Shown one piece after another: positions 1 through 9,794 of a stretch of DNA of 35,858 nt. Made by a program: the position numbers and the translations under genes. The stretch comes from Methylotenera sp. (GTDB lineage Bacteria > Pseudomonadota > Gammaproteobacteria > Burkholderiales > Methylophilaceae). Position 1 is the stretch's first letter, and each line of letters begins with the position of its first letter. The DNA is taken from NCBI GenBank assembly GCA_030682715.1, contig JAUXNQ010000003.1, positions 1-35,858 on the forward strand. Reading direction: 5' to 3'. The notes under the pieces were generated by a model. That model was not told where the DNA came from, made no database searches, and saw only the letters and a program-made list of their open reading frames with translations.

Positions 1-249
1 CACTTTCAGTGGCTTAACATCGCCTTGCGAGTTAGCCTACACCGCAACCAAAGGTTGTCACAACCTCACTGTATAATCGCATACTATCTTGGCTTCTGCA
101 TTCAGTGCGCCTTAGGCGTTAAGCCGAGCTGCTTCAGCAGCTGTCTTAACGGACACGCCCATTGCGGGTGCACTTTATCTCGCTCGGAGACTTAATTCCG
201 CGTTTCCCTAAATTGAGCCCGCCCCCTTTTATTCAAGTAAGTGAGTACT
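1..249. other. Hairpin-rich stretch with no recognised gene
   Basis: No protein family is recognisable here. The plus strand is open from base 1 to a TAA near 190, but the conceptual peptide is Cys/His-rich, has no good start and resembles nothing I know, so I do not call it coding. Several inverted repeats are packed together: an imperfect hairpin at about 11-37, a perfect 7-bp dyad with a 1-base loop at 52-66, and a compound hairpin at 119-150 (GTTAAG...CTTAAC enclosing AGCTGCT-TC-AGCAGCT at 127-142). This could be a structured RNA, the end of one continuing to the left, or a decayed repeat. I compared it from memory with tmRNA, RNase P and 6S RNA and found no match. Confidence 0.3.
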
Positions 250-993
250 TTAATATTTATCATGTTTTTTTGGAGTGATTGATAAAGTTAAGATACCTCT
301 TAATAGATTGACCTCTTCTTTTTCTAGCTTTGCGCGAGCGTAAATGCGACGTATGCGCTCACTGAGTTTTTTTGGGGCGGTGGGGTTGAGATAGCCGATT
401 TTAATCAGGGTGTCTTCTAAATGAGCATAAAAACCTTCAAGCGCTTCGTTGGTGGCGAGCTCTGGTTGGTTGGTAGCTACCTCCAGTTTGCCATCTAATA
501 TAGCCATGCGGATTTCGTAAGTCATGACTTGCACTGCAGCTGCTAGGTTGAGTGATGAGTATTCTGGATTAGCTGGAATCATGGCAAGTAATTGGCAGCA
601 ATCAAGCTCTGCGTTGGAGAGGCCGCTCATTTCTGTGCCAAATACAAGGGCGATAGGTTGATTTTGTGCGATAGTGACTGCACGCTCTGCGGCTTTACGC
701 ACGTTCACTAGCTCGTGTGAAATTTGTCTTTTTCGTGCGCTCATGCCTATGGCTAATACGCAGCCAGTAAGGGCCTCTTGCAGGGAGCTACAAACAGTTG
801 CAGATTCAAGTAAGTCAGCAGCGCCTGTAGCGAGCGCAGTGGCTTGGGGGTCAGGGAATTGTAGTGGATTAACCAAGTATAAATGGTTTAAGCCCATGGT
901 TTTCATGGCGCGTGCTGTAGAGCCAATATTACCAGGGTGGCTGGTTTGGCATAAAACGACACGAATGTTATTGAAAATGTTTTGTTTATCCAC
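250..993 (-). CDS. trmJ: tRNA (cytidine/uridine-2'-O-)-methyltransferase TrmJ
   Basis: A SPOUT-class methyltransferase of 247 aa, the usual TrmJ length, predicted to 2'-O-methylate position 32 of tRNAs with S-adenosylmethionine. The family signatures are in place: an N-terminal RVVLCQTSHPGNIGSTARAM (11-30) with the conserved N and R, the motif VFGTEMSGLSN (about 117-127), and the knot motif IPANPEYSSLNLAAAVQ (139-155), which forms the cofactor pocket. The C-terminal tail is basic. The gene is divergent from suhB across about 120 bp; trmJ next to suhB is a common betaproteobacterial arrangement. No lesion is seen. Identification rests on motif recognition and is firm at family level; the exact target nucleotide is inferred from the E. 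coli homologue. Confidence 0.93.
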   Translation of the reverse strand: MDKQNIFNNIRVVLCQTSHPGNIGSTARAMKTMGLNHLYLVNPLQFPDPQATALATGAADLLESATVCSSLQEALTGCVLAIGMSARKRQISHELVNVRKAAERAVTIAQNQPIALVFGTEMSGLSNAELDCCQLLAMIPANPEYSSLNLAAAVQVMTYEIRMAILDGKLEVATNQPELATNEALEGFYAHLEDTLIKIGYLNPTAPKKLSERIRRIYARAKLEKEEVNLLRGILTLSITPKKHDKY

Positions 994-1115
994 TTGGCTG
1001 GCCTAAATTGTTAAAAATTATTCACTTAGCGAACCTTAATTTGATATAAGAATTTGGTATTAAGGTCGATAAAAGCTAAAATAGCATTTTATCAGTTCTT
1101 TTAGAAAATCTATTC

Positions 1116-1928
1116 ATGCATCCAATGCTATCTATCGCAGTAAAAGCCGCTCGTGAAGCGGGACGTATTATTAACAGAGCCTCGCAAGATGTAGGTTCTA
1201 TCAGTGTACAAACTAAAAACTATAATGATTTTGTCAGTGAAGTGGACAGGTCAGCCGAGCAGGCGATTATTGATGTATTAAAAGATGCGTATCCTGACCA
1301 TGGTTTTTGGGGTGAAGAAAGTGGGCATGATAACCATGAAGCCGATAACATTTGGATTATTGACCCATTAGATGGTACGACCAATTTTTTACATGGTTTC
1401 CCACAATACTGCATTTCTATTGCTTTACAGCAAAAGGGAGTACTTACTCAGGCAGTGATTTACGACCCAGTTCATAATGATTTGTTTACCGCAACCAAAG
1501 GTCGCGGTGCATTTTTAAATGATAAGCGTATTCGTGTAACTAACCGTAGTAAATTGCAGGATTCACTGATTGCGACTGGTTTTCCATTCCGTGACTTTAC
1601 GCACTTAGATACTTACTTGGGCATGTTAAAAGACATGATTAAGAAAACGACAGGCATCCGTCGTCCAGGTTCTGCTGCATTAGATTTAGCTTATGTTGCT
1701 GTAGGTTGGGTCGATGGTTTCTTTGAAATTAACTTATCAGCTTGGGATATTGCTGCGGGTGGCCTCATTGTGCAAGAAGCTGGTGGCATCGTGGGTGACT
1801 TTGAGGGTAACGAGAGTTGGATAGAAACGGGCAACATTGTGGCAGCTAACCCAAAAGTGTTTGCACAAATGTTGCAGACCTTGAATCCTCATTTAACAGA
1901 TTCACTTAAAACGCCTAAAAACGCTTAA
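1116..1928 (+). CDS. suhB: Inositol-1-monophosphatase family protein SuhB
   Basis: A 270-aa Mg2+-dependent phosphatase of the inositol monophosphatase superfamily. Metal and substrate motifs are visible: GEESG at 66-70, [14 protein letters not shown] at 81-94 with the two metal-binding aspartates, and AWDIAAGG near 208-215. In E. coli SuhB also joins the rRNA antitermination complex; whether that role applies here cannot be read from the sequence. The start codon gives the standard N-terminus [16 protein letters not shown] seen in this family. The gene is divergent from trmJ and followed at once by an intrinsic terminator (1961-1989), so it is probably monocistronic. Confidence 0.94.
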   Translation: MHPMLSIAVKAAREAGRIINRASQDVGSISVQTKNYNDFVSEVDRSAEQAIIDVLKDAYPDHGFWGEESGHDNHEADNIWIIDPLDGTTNFLHGFPQYCISIALQQKGVLTQAVIYDPVHNDLFTATKGRGAFLNDKRIRVTNRSKLQDSLIATGFPFRDFTHLDTYLGMLKDMIKKTTGIRRPGSAALDLAYVAVGWVDGFFEINLSAWDIAAGGLIVQEAGGIVGDFEGNESWIETGNIVAANPKVFAQMLQTLNPHLTDSLKTPKNA

Positions 1929-1960
1929 TTCATTAAACGCTTTTATTTGATGTTTTCAAT

Positions 1961-1989
1961 GCGCCTGCCATTTTTGGTAGGCGTTTTTA
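1961..1989 (+). terminator. Intrinsic terminator after suhB
   Basis: GCGCCTGCC, a short T-rich loop, then GGTAGGCG followed by TTTTTAT. The stem is 8 bp including one G-T pair, GC-rich and ends in a T tract. It lies 32 bp past the suhB stop codon, as expected for a Rho-independent terminator. Confidence 0.85.
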
Positions 1990-2156
1990 TTGTAAATTCA
2001 CGATCTTAATATTGATTCAACAATACTGCTGTATCAATATAAAATTAGTTATCCTTGTATATTTAGTTATCCCAGTACAAGCGTAAATCTTAAGATAACC
2101 TCATTAGCAGCTTTGCAATCGGGCAGAATTGCCTTGTTTTAAAATGGAATTTCAAT

Positions 2157-4187
2157 ATGAATAATAAAGTAAATAGCCATACTAATTTGCTGGAGCAGGT
2201 GTTTGAGCAATATGCGCATCATGATGATGCACCAAGGTTAATTGCAGATTTATTTGCTCAGATTCGACCAGAAAAACCTGAGCAAACAGATTCTGCGGTT
2301 AAATCAATTCAGGCACTTTGTTACTTACTGAGTACAGATGCTGAAAGAGCGCGTCAGCTTAGAGGCGCTATTTTATTGTTATTGAGCGTTTATAACCCAC
2401 TCTCGCTTTTTTTAATTGCACGGCACTCAGTATTTACGGGGTTTTTCTCCGAGATGCGGAGAAGAATCTCCCATAAGATTCTGCCAGAGGCGATAGACGG
2501 TGATTATCTCGTTGATTTGTTTGCAACTTTCTTCACAAAAACGACTGATGAGTTATGGGTGAATGCTGTGCCAGATGATGTATGGTCGCAGCTGATTAAA
2601 GTAATGCGGTTTGATTTGGCAGATAAGGCGCAGATTTTATCTTGTCAGCAAAATTTGTTCGCGGCGTCGCAAGTGCTTTCATATCGGACAGCTGCACTTG
2701 GATTAGAACCCGAGTTATTGCGCAATTATCCTGAGCTAGAGCAACATAGTTCGCCATTTATTATGCAGCAAGCTGAGTTGGCTGAGTTTATGGGGGCGCA
2801 GGATGTAGACGATGCGCATACTGATATTAAGCATATTTTGGTGATGCTGGATCAGTGCAAGGCGATTGTCGCTAAAGTCAGAAGGAATAGCGCGCTCACA
2901 GGGACTAGCATTCATCTCACGCAGTTATTACAGCGCATATTAAGACAGATCGAACGGTTAGAGGAGTTGCTCAGTATTTTGCATTGCTTTCAGCATGGGC
3001 AATCTGCTGATGCGGTGATTGTGAAGTTGTTTAAAGACTTGGTTTACAGTGAATGCCATAAGAATGACCTCCATGAGTATTGGCAGGAAAGTATGGAGGT
3101 AATGGCGGTGCGTGTGACTGAGAACGCAAGCCGTGCTGGCGAGCATTACATTACAGAAAATCGCAGTGAGTACTTTGCGCTGATGCGTTCAGCGATGGGA
3201 GCAGGGGTGATTATTGCCATGATGGCAATGTTTAAAATTGTGTTGGCTAAACAGCACTTTGCACCGCTAGCCGAGGCTATTTTCTTTAGTTTGAATTACG
3301 GTATCGGTTTTATGTTGATACATATATTTCATTTTACGGTAGCGACAAAGCAGCCCGCCATGACGGCTGCTGCGATTGCGGCCACGATTGATAATGCTTC
3401 GGATGGCAAAACTAAAGATATGCATAATTTAGTGGCTACCGTGACTAATACGATGCGTAGCCAAGTAGTCGCGATTTTTGGTAACGTGGTGGTGGCGATT
3501 CCCGTTGCAATGTTGTTGTCCTGGGCTGTGCTTTATTTGTCTGGTCAAGATTTTGTGACACCAGAAAAAGCACATAAATTATTGAGTGATATTCATCCTT
3601 TTACTAGTGGTGCATTCTTTTATGCAGCCATTGCAGGTGTTTGTTTATTTTTATCAGGCTTGATTGCTGGCTATCACGATAATTTGGCGGTGTATAACAA
3701 GATTCCACAGCGTTTAAAAGCGATTAAATGGTTGCAAAGACTTTTGGGCGTGGAACGCTTAGCGCGCGTTGCGCATTACGTAGAGCATAATTTAGGGGCG
3801 CTTGCAGGTAACTTCTATTTTGGCTGCTTATTAGGTGGCATGGGTGCTTTTGGGTTGTTGCTAGGTCTGCCTATTGATATTCGGCATATTGCATTTTCAT
3901 CCGCTTTTGTGGGTTTTGCCAGTTTTGGGTTGGAGTTTATGCTGACTTGGCAAATGGTTGCTTATGCTGCGTTAGGGCTCGCTTTAATTGGTTTAGGTAA
4001 CTTGATGGTGAGTTTTGGATTAGCACTTTATGTGGCCATGAAGTCTAGAAAAGTTCGGTTTAATGGATGGCGCTTACTATTACGTAATTTAGGCAGTCGA
4101 CTCAATCAACATCCTGCTGAGTTTATATTTCCACCAAAAGACTTAATGCCAGAAACATTAGTTAGCGAGACTGAACCAGAAGTTTAA
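2157..4187 (+). CDS. COG4389-type polytopic membrane protein (Gcr family, 'site-specific recombinase' in databases)
   Basis: A 676-aa protein matching, from memory, the betaproteobacterial COG4389 family, which databases call 'site-specific recombinase' after gonococcal Gcr. The sequence argues for a membrane protein. The first 340 residues are largely helical and soluble, and the second half carries several hydrophobic segments (about 343-365, 370-395, 430-460, 480-510, 550-580 and 600-640). I see neither the serine-recombinase nor the tyrosine-recombinase (R...HxxR...Y) signature. The start ATG follows a 230-bp intergenic region. Its neighbours are suhB upstream and a convergent chemoreceptor downstream, which give no functional clue. 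Function is unknown; the recombinase name should not be trusted without experiment. Confidence 0.72.
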   Translation: MNNKVNSHTNLLEQVFEQYAHHDDAPRLIADLFAQIRPEKPEQTDSAVKSIQALCYLLSTDAERARQLRGAILLLLSVYNPLSLFLIARHSVFTGFFSEMRRRISHKILPEAIDGDYLVDLFATFFTKTTDELWVNAVPDDVWSQLIKVMRFDLADKAQILSCQQNLFAASQVLSYRTAALGLEPELLRNYPELEQHSSPFIMQQAELAEFMGAQDVDDAHTDIKHILVMLDQCKAIVAKVRRNSALTGTSIHLTQLLQRILRQIERLEELLSILHCFQHGQSADAVIVKLFKDLVYSECHKNDLHEYWQESMEVMAVRVTENASRAGEHYITENRSEYFALMRSAMGAGVIIAMMAMFKIVLAKQHFAPLAEAIFFSLNYGIGFMLIHIFHFTVATKQPAMTAAAIAATIDNASDGKTKDMHNLVATVTNTMRSQVVAIFGNVVVAIPVAMLLSWAVLYLSGQDFVTPEKAHKLLSDIHPFTSGAFFYAAIAGVCLFLSGLIAGYHDNLAVYNKIPQRLKAIKWLQRLLGVERLARVAHYVEHNLGALAGNFYFGCLLGGMGAFGLLLGLPIDIRHIAFSSAFVGFASFGLEFMLTWQMVAYAALGLALIGLGNLMVSFGLALYVAMKSRKVRFNGWRLLLRNLGSRLNQHPAEFIFPPKDLMPETLVSETEPEV

Positions 4188-4240
4188 TAAATCTTGGTGA
4201 GTATGTGTTTTTTGGGAAATGCTTGCGGCAAGAGCTAGCA

Positions 4241-4272
4241 GGGGAATGACAGTTTTAAAGCTGCCATCCCTT
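4241..4272. terminator. Possible hairpin terminator between convergent genes
   Basis: GGGAATGACAG and CTGCCATCCC can pair around TTTTAAAG with a one-base bulge and a mismatch. It sits in the 135-bp gap between the convergent membrane-protein and chemoreceptor genes, where a bidirectional terminator is expected. There is no long T tract, so support is modest. Confidence 0.4.
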
Positions 4273-4322
4273 ACCTGACTAGTACACCTTATCAGTTGCA
4301 CTAGTGCATATCCATTTATTAG

Positions 4323-7300
4323 TTAAAGACTATCCCAATGCCCATTGCTGTAATCAGCAGTCCTTAGTTTAGTGCTTGGCTTTTTAGTGTTGCCGAGTGG
4401 TGGTTTTGGAATCGGACGTATTTTAACTACGTTGTCAGGATGTGTTAGATGATGCGTTAGATGTTGCTCATCTATAAATTGCCCATCTAGCTTAAACACG
4501 CTGACTGCGTCAGCTAGTGCACTTGCTTGTTCTAATAGCGATTGTGCAGCAGCGGTAGCTTCTTCTACAAGTGACGCGTTTTGTTGTGTGGCTTCATCCA
4601 TGCTGGTCATGGCTGCGTTGACTTGATTTATTCCTGCGCTTTGTTCTGTGGATGCTGCTGCGATTTCACTAATGATGTCTGCCACCTGTTTAACTGAAGA
4701 GACAACTTCTTCCATGGTTTTACCAGCGTTTTCAACCTGTTTTGTCCCTTCGTAGGTTTTGCTCACAGAGTCATTGATCAGGTCTTTGATTTCTTTAGCG
4801 GCACTAGCTGAGCGTTGTGCTAGGCTTCTTACTTCACCTGCAACAACCGCAAAGCCGCGACCTTGTTCACCAGCTCTTGCGGCCTCAACCGCAGCATTGA
4901 GCGCGAGAATATTGGTCTGGAACGCAATGCTGTCAATCACGCTGATAATATCTTCAATTTTTCGTGCACTTTCGTTAATGGCTGTCATGGTCACTACTGC
5001 ATCTGAAACGACACTGCCACCTTTGATGGCAACCCCTGAAGCATTGAGTGCTAATTGATTAGCGCGTTTTGCGTTATCTGCATTTTGTTTAACGATAGAG
5101 GCTAATTCTTCCATGCTAGCCGCAGTTTCTTCTAAGCTAGCGGCTTGCTTCTCTGTTCGAGATGAGAGGTCGTTATTGCCAGATGTGATTTCTGCGGCTG
5201 CGGTATTAATGGTTTCTACTGATGCTTTCACAGTAGCGATAGGGCTAACGATCATCTCTAATGTTTCGTTAACACCTTCTACTATCTTTCTAAAATCTCC
5301 TGAATGCGTATTTGCATCAACACGTACAGAAACTCTGCCGTCATGTGCTGCATTTGAAAGGATGTTTACATCACTCACCAATGCATTAATCGCAGTGATG
5401 CATGTGTTGAGGTTGTCTTTAATGTGATTAAAGTCGCCATTGAAGTTTGCAGTGATTTTCTCTGGAATTTCACCACGTGCTATGTGATCTAAATTGTTTG
5501 CAGCAATATTAAGCGGTGTAACAATCGCATCCAGTGTTGCGTTAAGACCTTCAATCACTTTACGGTATTCACCAAGATGTTTTGTGCTGTCCGCACGTGT
5601 TGTTAAGGTGCCTGCTTCTGCACTATTTGCCAATAAGTTTGCATCAGCAACCAACGCTTTAATGGCAAGGCCACAAGCATTTAGATTATTTTTAATGATA
5701 TTGAAGTCACCTTGGTAGCGGTCGGTAATTTCGTCTGGAATGATGCCTTTTGATAAACTATCCACATAATTTGCCGCCATGTTAAGTGGCGTGATGATGG
5801 CATCTAATAGCTCGTTAATGCCGCTGCTAATGTCTCTAATCACGCCATCAGGTAGTGTATTGGTGTCGATGCGTTTGTTGAGATTACCTGCGACTGCTTG
5901 CTGGATAAGCTCGGCTACATTTTTTTCAGCAATCACTCCAGCGGTACGATCGTTCCATTGCGTCATTTTTCCTAATGTATAACCGTCTGTTTCATCATAT
6001 ACGTTATTAATCACCAACTGTAGGTGGTGGTCTGCCATCGTTGTATCTATTACCTTTTGTGTATTAATTTCACCGTTAAATTGCTCACGATCAGTATCGC
6101 TTTCCAAATATTGGTCTAGGCGCTCGCCCATCATCGTGGCTGATGTGAAGTCTGGATGATGTTTGCTGATGCCTGCACTCATGTTGTCAAATAATGTTTT
6201 TGCGGCATTGTTCATATAGATGAGGTGGTTATCTTTATTCGACAATGTGACGGCGATTGATGCCTGATCTAACGTGGCTTTAATCCGGTGTATATTACTT
6301 ACGGTTTCTTTATGGTCAAAATCAAGTCTAGCTTTGAGTGCATGATACGCATCTGCTACATCGGTTAATTCATCGCGATGATCTGACCTAGGCACGAGCT
6401 TGTTATTCATTTCCTCAGCACTTTCACGCAAATTGCTACCGATAGCACGTAAGCGTGGGATGATAGATCGATTGAGGTTAAAGCCAAGTAGTCCGCATAT
6501 CATTAGCGCAATAATAATAAATGCAATTGCGTAATTTCTATGTTGTATATAGTTAAGCTGAGTGGTTTCATATTCAGTAGCAACACCAGCATAGTGCAGA
6601 TTAATCAGTTGGTTGAGGCTTTCTGTTAGTGGGTCAATCGCTTTGTAAACATCTGAAGTGTTAAAGGTCATGAGCCGTTCAATATCGTCACTACGAATAA
6701 TCCCTTGTAGCAAAACAGCAGCCTCTAAGGCTGTTTCAAATAAAGGCTGAATATCTTTTGCTAATTGCGACTCAGCTTCATCATGAGGACTGGCTAAATA
6801 CTCTTTCCACTGCTTATCTAATACCAGCAAAGCCTCATCAACACTAGCTGCCGCGTCGCTAGAGGCAATGATGCCTCTTTGTAGTTTTTGAGCAGTGCTG
6901 ACGATATTGGTGCTGTACATGTCATTGATGATCTTTAACTGCTTCAATGGTAAGACTCTGTTCTTGTAAACCTTTTCTAACCCATTGTTACTTTCTTTTA
7001 TGCCTGATACACCGCTAAAGCCAAGCATAGAAGTCGTTAACGCGACCATGATAAAAATGCATGCAATTTTATTGCTTATCGTTATACGGTTGCTAAAGTC
7101 TTTAATTTTTCTAAATATTGCGGTATGCCAACGTTCTTCATGCTTGATTGCGCGGTAATGTGCGCTGGCTTTTTCAATCTGTTCTTGGCTTGCTTTTTTG
7201 CTGATGGATATATAACCAACCACTACGCCATTTTCACGTATCGCTGTGACGCAAGAGTAAACCCAAAAATGGTCACCATTTTTACAGAGCCCTAGTTCTA

Positions 7301-7544
7301 CGCCAATCCAAGGTTTTTTTGCTTGAAGGGTCTTCCAAATGTCAGTTAGCACTTCTGACGGCATATCTGGGTGATGGATAAAATTCTGTTTTTCACCAAT
7401 TAAGTCTTGCTCAGTAAAGCCGCTAATTTCCGTAAAGTCGTGGTTGATGTAAGTGATTTTTCCCTCTAAATTAGTTTTTAAGACGATGGAAACTGATTCA
7501 TTAATATCTCGTTCACTTTGCGTTAATGTGATATTTTTTTTCAT
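4323..7544 (-). CDS. PAS-containing methyl-accepting chemotaxis protein with HAMP-like repeats
   Basis: A 1073-aa chemoreceptor. Domains in order: an Aer-type PAS (about 15-115, with [16 protein letters not shown] and the HHPDMP and KNGDHFWV motifs); TM1 (about 159-178); a periplasmic four-helix ligand domain; TM2 (about 338-357); HAMP; a second PAS-like region (about 420-530); two near-identical 90-residue units (about 585-672 and 675-762, each PLNxAANxxD...GDFxxIKxNLN...LVxDxNxLxNxA), read as tandem HAMP-like modules; then the signalling domain with the highly conserved tip [20 protein letters not shown] (873-892). Methylation helices contain the usual EE/QQ pairs. There is no C-terminal NWETF-type CheR tether. 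The PAS suggests a redox or energy-taxis input, but the ligand is unknown. AAAGG precedes the ATG. The next gene upstream on the same strand is the EAL-CBS-GGDEF gene, about 105 bp away, so the two may be cotranscribed. Confidence 0.88.
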   Translation of the reverse strand: MKKNITLTQSERDINESVSIVLKTNLEGKITYINHDFTEISGFTEQDLIGEKQNFIHHPDMPSEVLTDIWKTLQAKKPWIGVELGLCKNGDHFWVYSCVTAIRENGVVVGYISISKKASQEQIEKASAHYRAIKHEERWHTAIFRKIKDFSNRITISNKIACIFIMVALTTSMLGFSGVSGIKESNNGLEKVYKNRVLPLKQLKIINDMYSTNIVSTAQKLQRGIIASSDAAASVDEALLVLDKQWKEYLASPHDEAESQLAKDIQPLFETALEAAVLLQGIIRSDDIERLMTFNTSDVYKAIDPLTESLNQLINLHYAGVATEYETTQLNYIQHRNYAIAFIIIALMICGLLGFNLNRSIIPRLRAIGSNLRESAEEMNNKLVPRSDHRDELTDVADAYHALKARLDFDHKETVSNIHRIKATLDQASIAVTLSNKDNHLIYMNNAAKTLFDNMSAGISKHHPDFTSATMMGERLDQYLESDTDREQFNGEINTQKVIDTTMADHHLQLVINNVYDETDGYTLGKMTQWNDRTAGVIAEKNVAELIQQAVAGNLNKRIDTNTLPDGVIRDISSGINELLDAIITPLNMAANYVDSLSKGIIPDEITDRYQGDFNIIKNNLNACGLAIKALVADANLLANSAEAGTLTTRADSTKHLGEYRKVIEGLNATLDAIVTPLNIAANNLDHIARGEIPEKITANFNGDFNHIKDNLNTCITAINALVSDVNILSNAAHDGRVSVRVDANTHSGDFRKIVEGVNETLEMIVSPIATVKASVETINTAAAEITSGNNDLSSRTEKQAASLEETAASMEELASIVKQNADNAKRANQLALNASGVAIKGGSVVSDAVVTMTAINESARKIEDIISVIDSIAFQTNILALNAAVEAARAGEQGRGFAVVAGEVRSLAQRSASAAKEIKDLINDSVSKTYEGTKQVENAGKTMEEVVSSVKQVADIISEIAAASTEQSAGINQVNAAMTSMDEATQQNASLVEEATAAAQSLLEQASALADAVSVFKLDGQFIDEQHLTHHLTHPDNVVKIRPIPKPPLGNTKKPSTKLRTADYSNGHWDSL

Positions 7545-7649
7545 TACAAACCTTTTTAATTATCTGGATAACAAATATTGAGTAGATCTTATGGATGATG
7601 GCTGGGTTACTTATTTACATTGCCAATCTTTCCGTGATGTTTTTTGTGG

Positions 7650-9473
7650 CTATGCTGCCATTTCTACCATGGACTCTTGAGGGCTACGGCGTTCTATAAA
7701 AAGGCTGTTGCCTGCAATTGCCTTGGCTTGTTTTTTTGCATTAACACAAGCAGTTGAAACCTCGTGGTGCGAGTGATAAAGGGTGGAATCCACAATGAGT
7801 GCGCCAATAGAGAGGCTGATGAATGGATGAAAGCGTTGATCACCCTGTCGGTCTTGCGTGGTAATGCCACCATTGCGTTGATCTTGTGATGAGTAAAACG
7901 ATGGGAATGTTTGGGCAATATGAGTGAGCAATGTATTGCAGCGACTTTCCCAGTTTTTGCTTTGAAAAAGCACGATAAAATCGTCACCACCAATATGTCC
8001 AACAAAGTCATATGGGCCACATGCTTCGGAGAGCAGTTGACCCGTTTTTTGAATGACTTCATCACCTTTTTTATAGCCATACACATCGTTAAAGGGCTTG
8101 AAGTGATCCAAGTCGCAGTAACACGCTACAAACTGAGTGCCAGATTGCAGCAGGCTATCGATTTGCTCACTAATCGGCACATTGCCAGGCAGTAAAGTTA
8201 GTGGGTTGGCATATCGTGCAGTATCAATCTGCATTTTGGTAATGAGTCTAAGCAAGTCATGACCACTTGCCATGCCGATATATTGGGTGTTTTCTGTAAT
8301 GATGAACCCAGCAGAAAGATGGTGCGGTTTGCTTTGCAATATTAAGTCACTGAGGTCTTTAAGACTGGTATCTTTGTTTACGATTAGGGCAGATTTGTCC
8401 ATCATCATTTCACATGGGCGCTGCCCATATAACTCCCGACGATAAGGGCGTGCATAATCGTTAATCATGACTGAGCGACTAATCAGCCCAACAGGTTTGC
8501 CATCTAGCACTACTGGGATGGAGTAAAGCTCAGTGTTTTCGTCGAACATTTTAAACACATCTTCGTTATGGCATGTCGGGCTAACAGGCGCAAAGTGTTT
8601 AAGTAGTTTTTCGACAGTGGCTCTATTTTGTAATAGATTCTCACGTTCTATTTCAAATCTAACCAGTGGACTAGTGATTTCAGATGAGGCCTGATGTAAC
8701 GGCTCAGCAAGCGGTCTGGCAATGTGATAGCCTTGGCTGTAGGCAATGCCTAAGTCTCTAATTGCCATTAGTTGTTCATGGGATTCTATTCCCTCCGCGA
8801 TCACTTTAGCGCCTGTTTTAGCCGCTATTTCTTGTATCGAGCGTGCAAACTGTAGCTTGACCGGATCTAAATGAATGTTTTGCGTAAAGTGTTTATCAAT
8901 TTTTACGTAATCAGGGCGAATCTCTGACCATAAGCGCAAGCCAGAAAAACCTTCACCTAGGTCATCAATGGCAATTTCAAACCCCATATTTCGATAGTGG
9001 TGGGTTGCATCACGCATGAGCTGGTAATCAAGTGTTTGGGTGTTTTCTGTTAATTCAATAATGACTTGGTTGGGCTGTAGGCCAAGCGCGTCTATGTATT
9101 TAAGCGTTTCGCCTGATTTTGAGTACCGTTGTAATAAGATGTCAGGGCTGATATTAAGAAATATTTTTCCTGGGAGTTTGAGCCTGGCAAAAGATTCAAG
9201 CACAGTGCGACGAGAAAGATATTCCAACTCAGCCACTAAGTCACATTTTCTCGCCATAGCAAACAAGGCCAATGGTGAGTGAAGCACGCTATTGACTGGC
9301 CCTCTGATTAAGCCCTCGTAGCCAATGAAATTGCTTTGTTGCATATCGAGTATTGGTTGAAAAACAGCGGTTAGTTGTTTTTCTTTAACAATGTCATGCA
9401 AGTGTAGGCAGATGGCTTCATGAGATGTGGCACCAAGTTCTGTTATCCATATCTGATCATTCACTATACTCAT
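7650..9473 (-). CDS. EAL-CBS-GGDEF cyclic-di-GMP signalling protein
   Basis: A 607-aa soluble protein with an N-terminal EAL phosphodiesterase domain (about 25-265), a CBS-pair region (about 280-415) and a C-terminal GGDEF domain (about 440-590). EAL motifs are largely kept: ExLxR as EGLIR at 53-57, LTENT, IAIDDLGEGFSGLR at 168-180, VKID and AEGIE. Canonical DDFGTG is changed to DDLGEG. The cyclase signature reads GGDDF (495-499), an allowed variant, and the inhibitory RxxD site is missing (GPYD instead). It could therefore make or degrade c-di-GMP, with nucleotide sensing by the CBS pair; which activity dominates cannot be decided here. GAGG precedes the ATG. It sits just upstream of the chemoreceptor gene on the same strand. 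Confidence 0.9.
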   Translation of the reverse strand: MSIVNDQIWITELGATSHEAICLHLHDIVKEKQLTAVFQPILDMQQSNFIGYEGLIRGPVNSVLHSPLALFAMARKCDLVAELEYLSRRTVLESFARLKLPGKIFLNISPDILLQRYSKSGETLKYIDALGLQPNQVIIELTENTQTLDYQLMRDATHHYRNMGFEIAIDDLGEGFSGLRLWSEIRPDYVKIDKHFTQNIHLDPVKLQFARSIQEIAAKTGAKVIAEGIESHEQLMAIRDLGIAYSQGYHIARPLAEPLHQASSEITSPLVRFEIERENLLQNRATVEKLLKHFAPVSPTCHNEDVFKMFDENTELYSIPVVLDGKPVGLISRSVMINDYARPYRRELYGQRPCEMMMDKSALIVNKDTSLKDLSDLILQSKPHHLSAGFIITENTQYIGMASGHDLLRLITKMQIDTARYANPLTLLPGNVPISEQIDSLLQSGTQFVACYCDLDHFKPFNDVYGYKKGDEVIQKTGQLLSEACGPYDFVGHIGGDDFIVLFQSKNWESRCNTLLTHIAQTFPSFYSSQDQRNGGITTQDRQGDQRFHPFISLSIGALIVDSTLYHSHHEVSTACVNAKKQAKAIAGNSLFIERRSPQESMVEMAA

Positions 9474-9794
9474 ATAGACCTCTTTTTGTCTTATTCTGAG
9501 TGTGGATGGTGACTGACTAATGTGACATAAAAGTGACAGTTTGATGAATATTATTAGTGCGTGGAATAAGAGCGGTGTGCAACTGTGCTTTAATTTTTGT
9601 GCTATTCAGTTAAATTAATAAAACTTAATTTTAAAATTTTACTATTCATTGGGCTTCATATGGGCTACAAACTTTCCCGCCCTAATTTCTTTACACTAAG
9701 CATCTTCATGCGTGATATCAAGCTGAAAGTTTAGTTGATGTAAAAGACACTAAAGCGACGTCATTGGCATATAAAGAGGGCATGCGGCAATTCC
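9474..9794. other. Intergenic stretch between divergent genes
   Basis: AT-rich sequence holding the promoters of the EAL-CBS-GGDEF gene (-) and the coiled-coil gene (+). I see no ORF, tRNA or clear repeat, and no promoter motif good enough to call. Confidence 0.5.

Noticed and set aside
1-192. Plus-strand open stretch of about 63 codons from the first base
   Set aside because: No good start or ribosome site, Cys/His-rich composition unlike the other genes, and it overlaps strong hairpins; more likely non-coding.
1-249. tmRNA, RNase P RNA or 6S RNA
   Set aside because: No tag-peptide codons, no CCA-ended acceptor or T-loop, and none of the conserved cores I know; only the hairpins are real.
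4759-5982. Series of plus-strand ORFs over the chemoreceptor gene
   Set aside because: Antisense shadows of a repetitive, Ala/Ser-rich coding region; no ribosome sites and no family match.
7694-8195. ORFs of 94-130 codons on both strands inside the EAL-CBS-GGDEF gene
   Set aside because: They overlap the GGDEF domain, whose motifs are clear in the main frame; composition is random.
9745-9780. Sigma-28 type promoter before the coiled-coil gene
   Set aside because: TAAAG and GCATATAA occur, but the spacer is about 8 instead of 11 bases, so the match is not credible.
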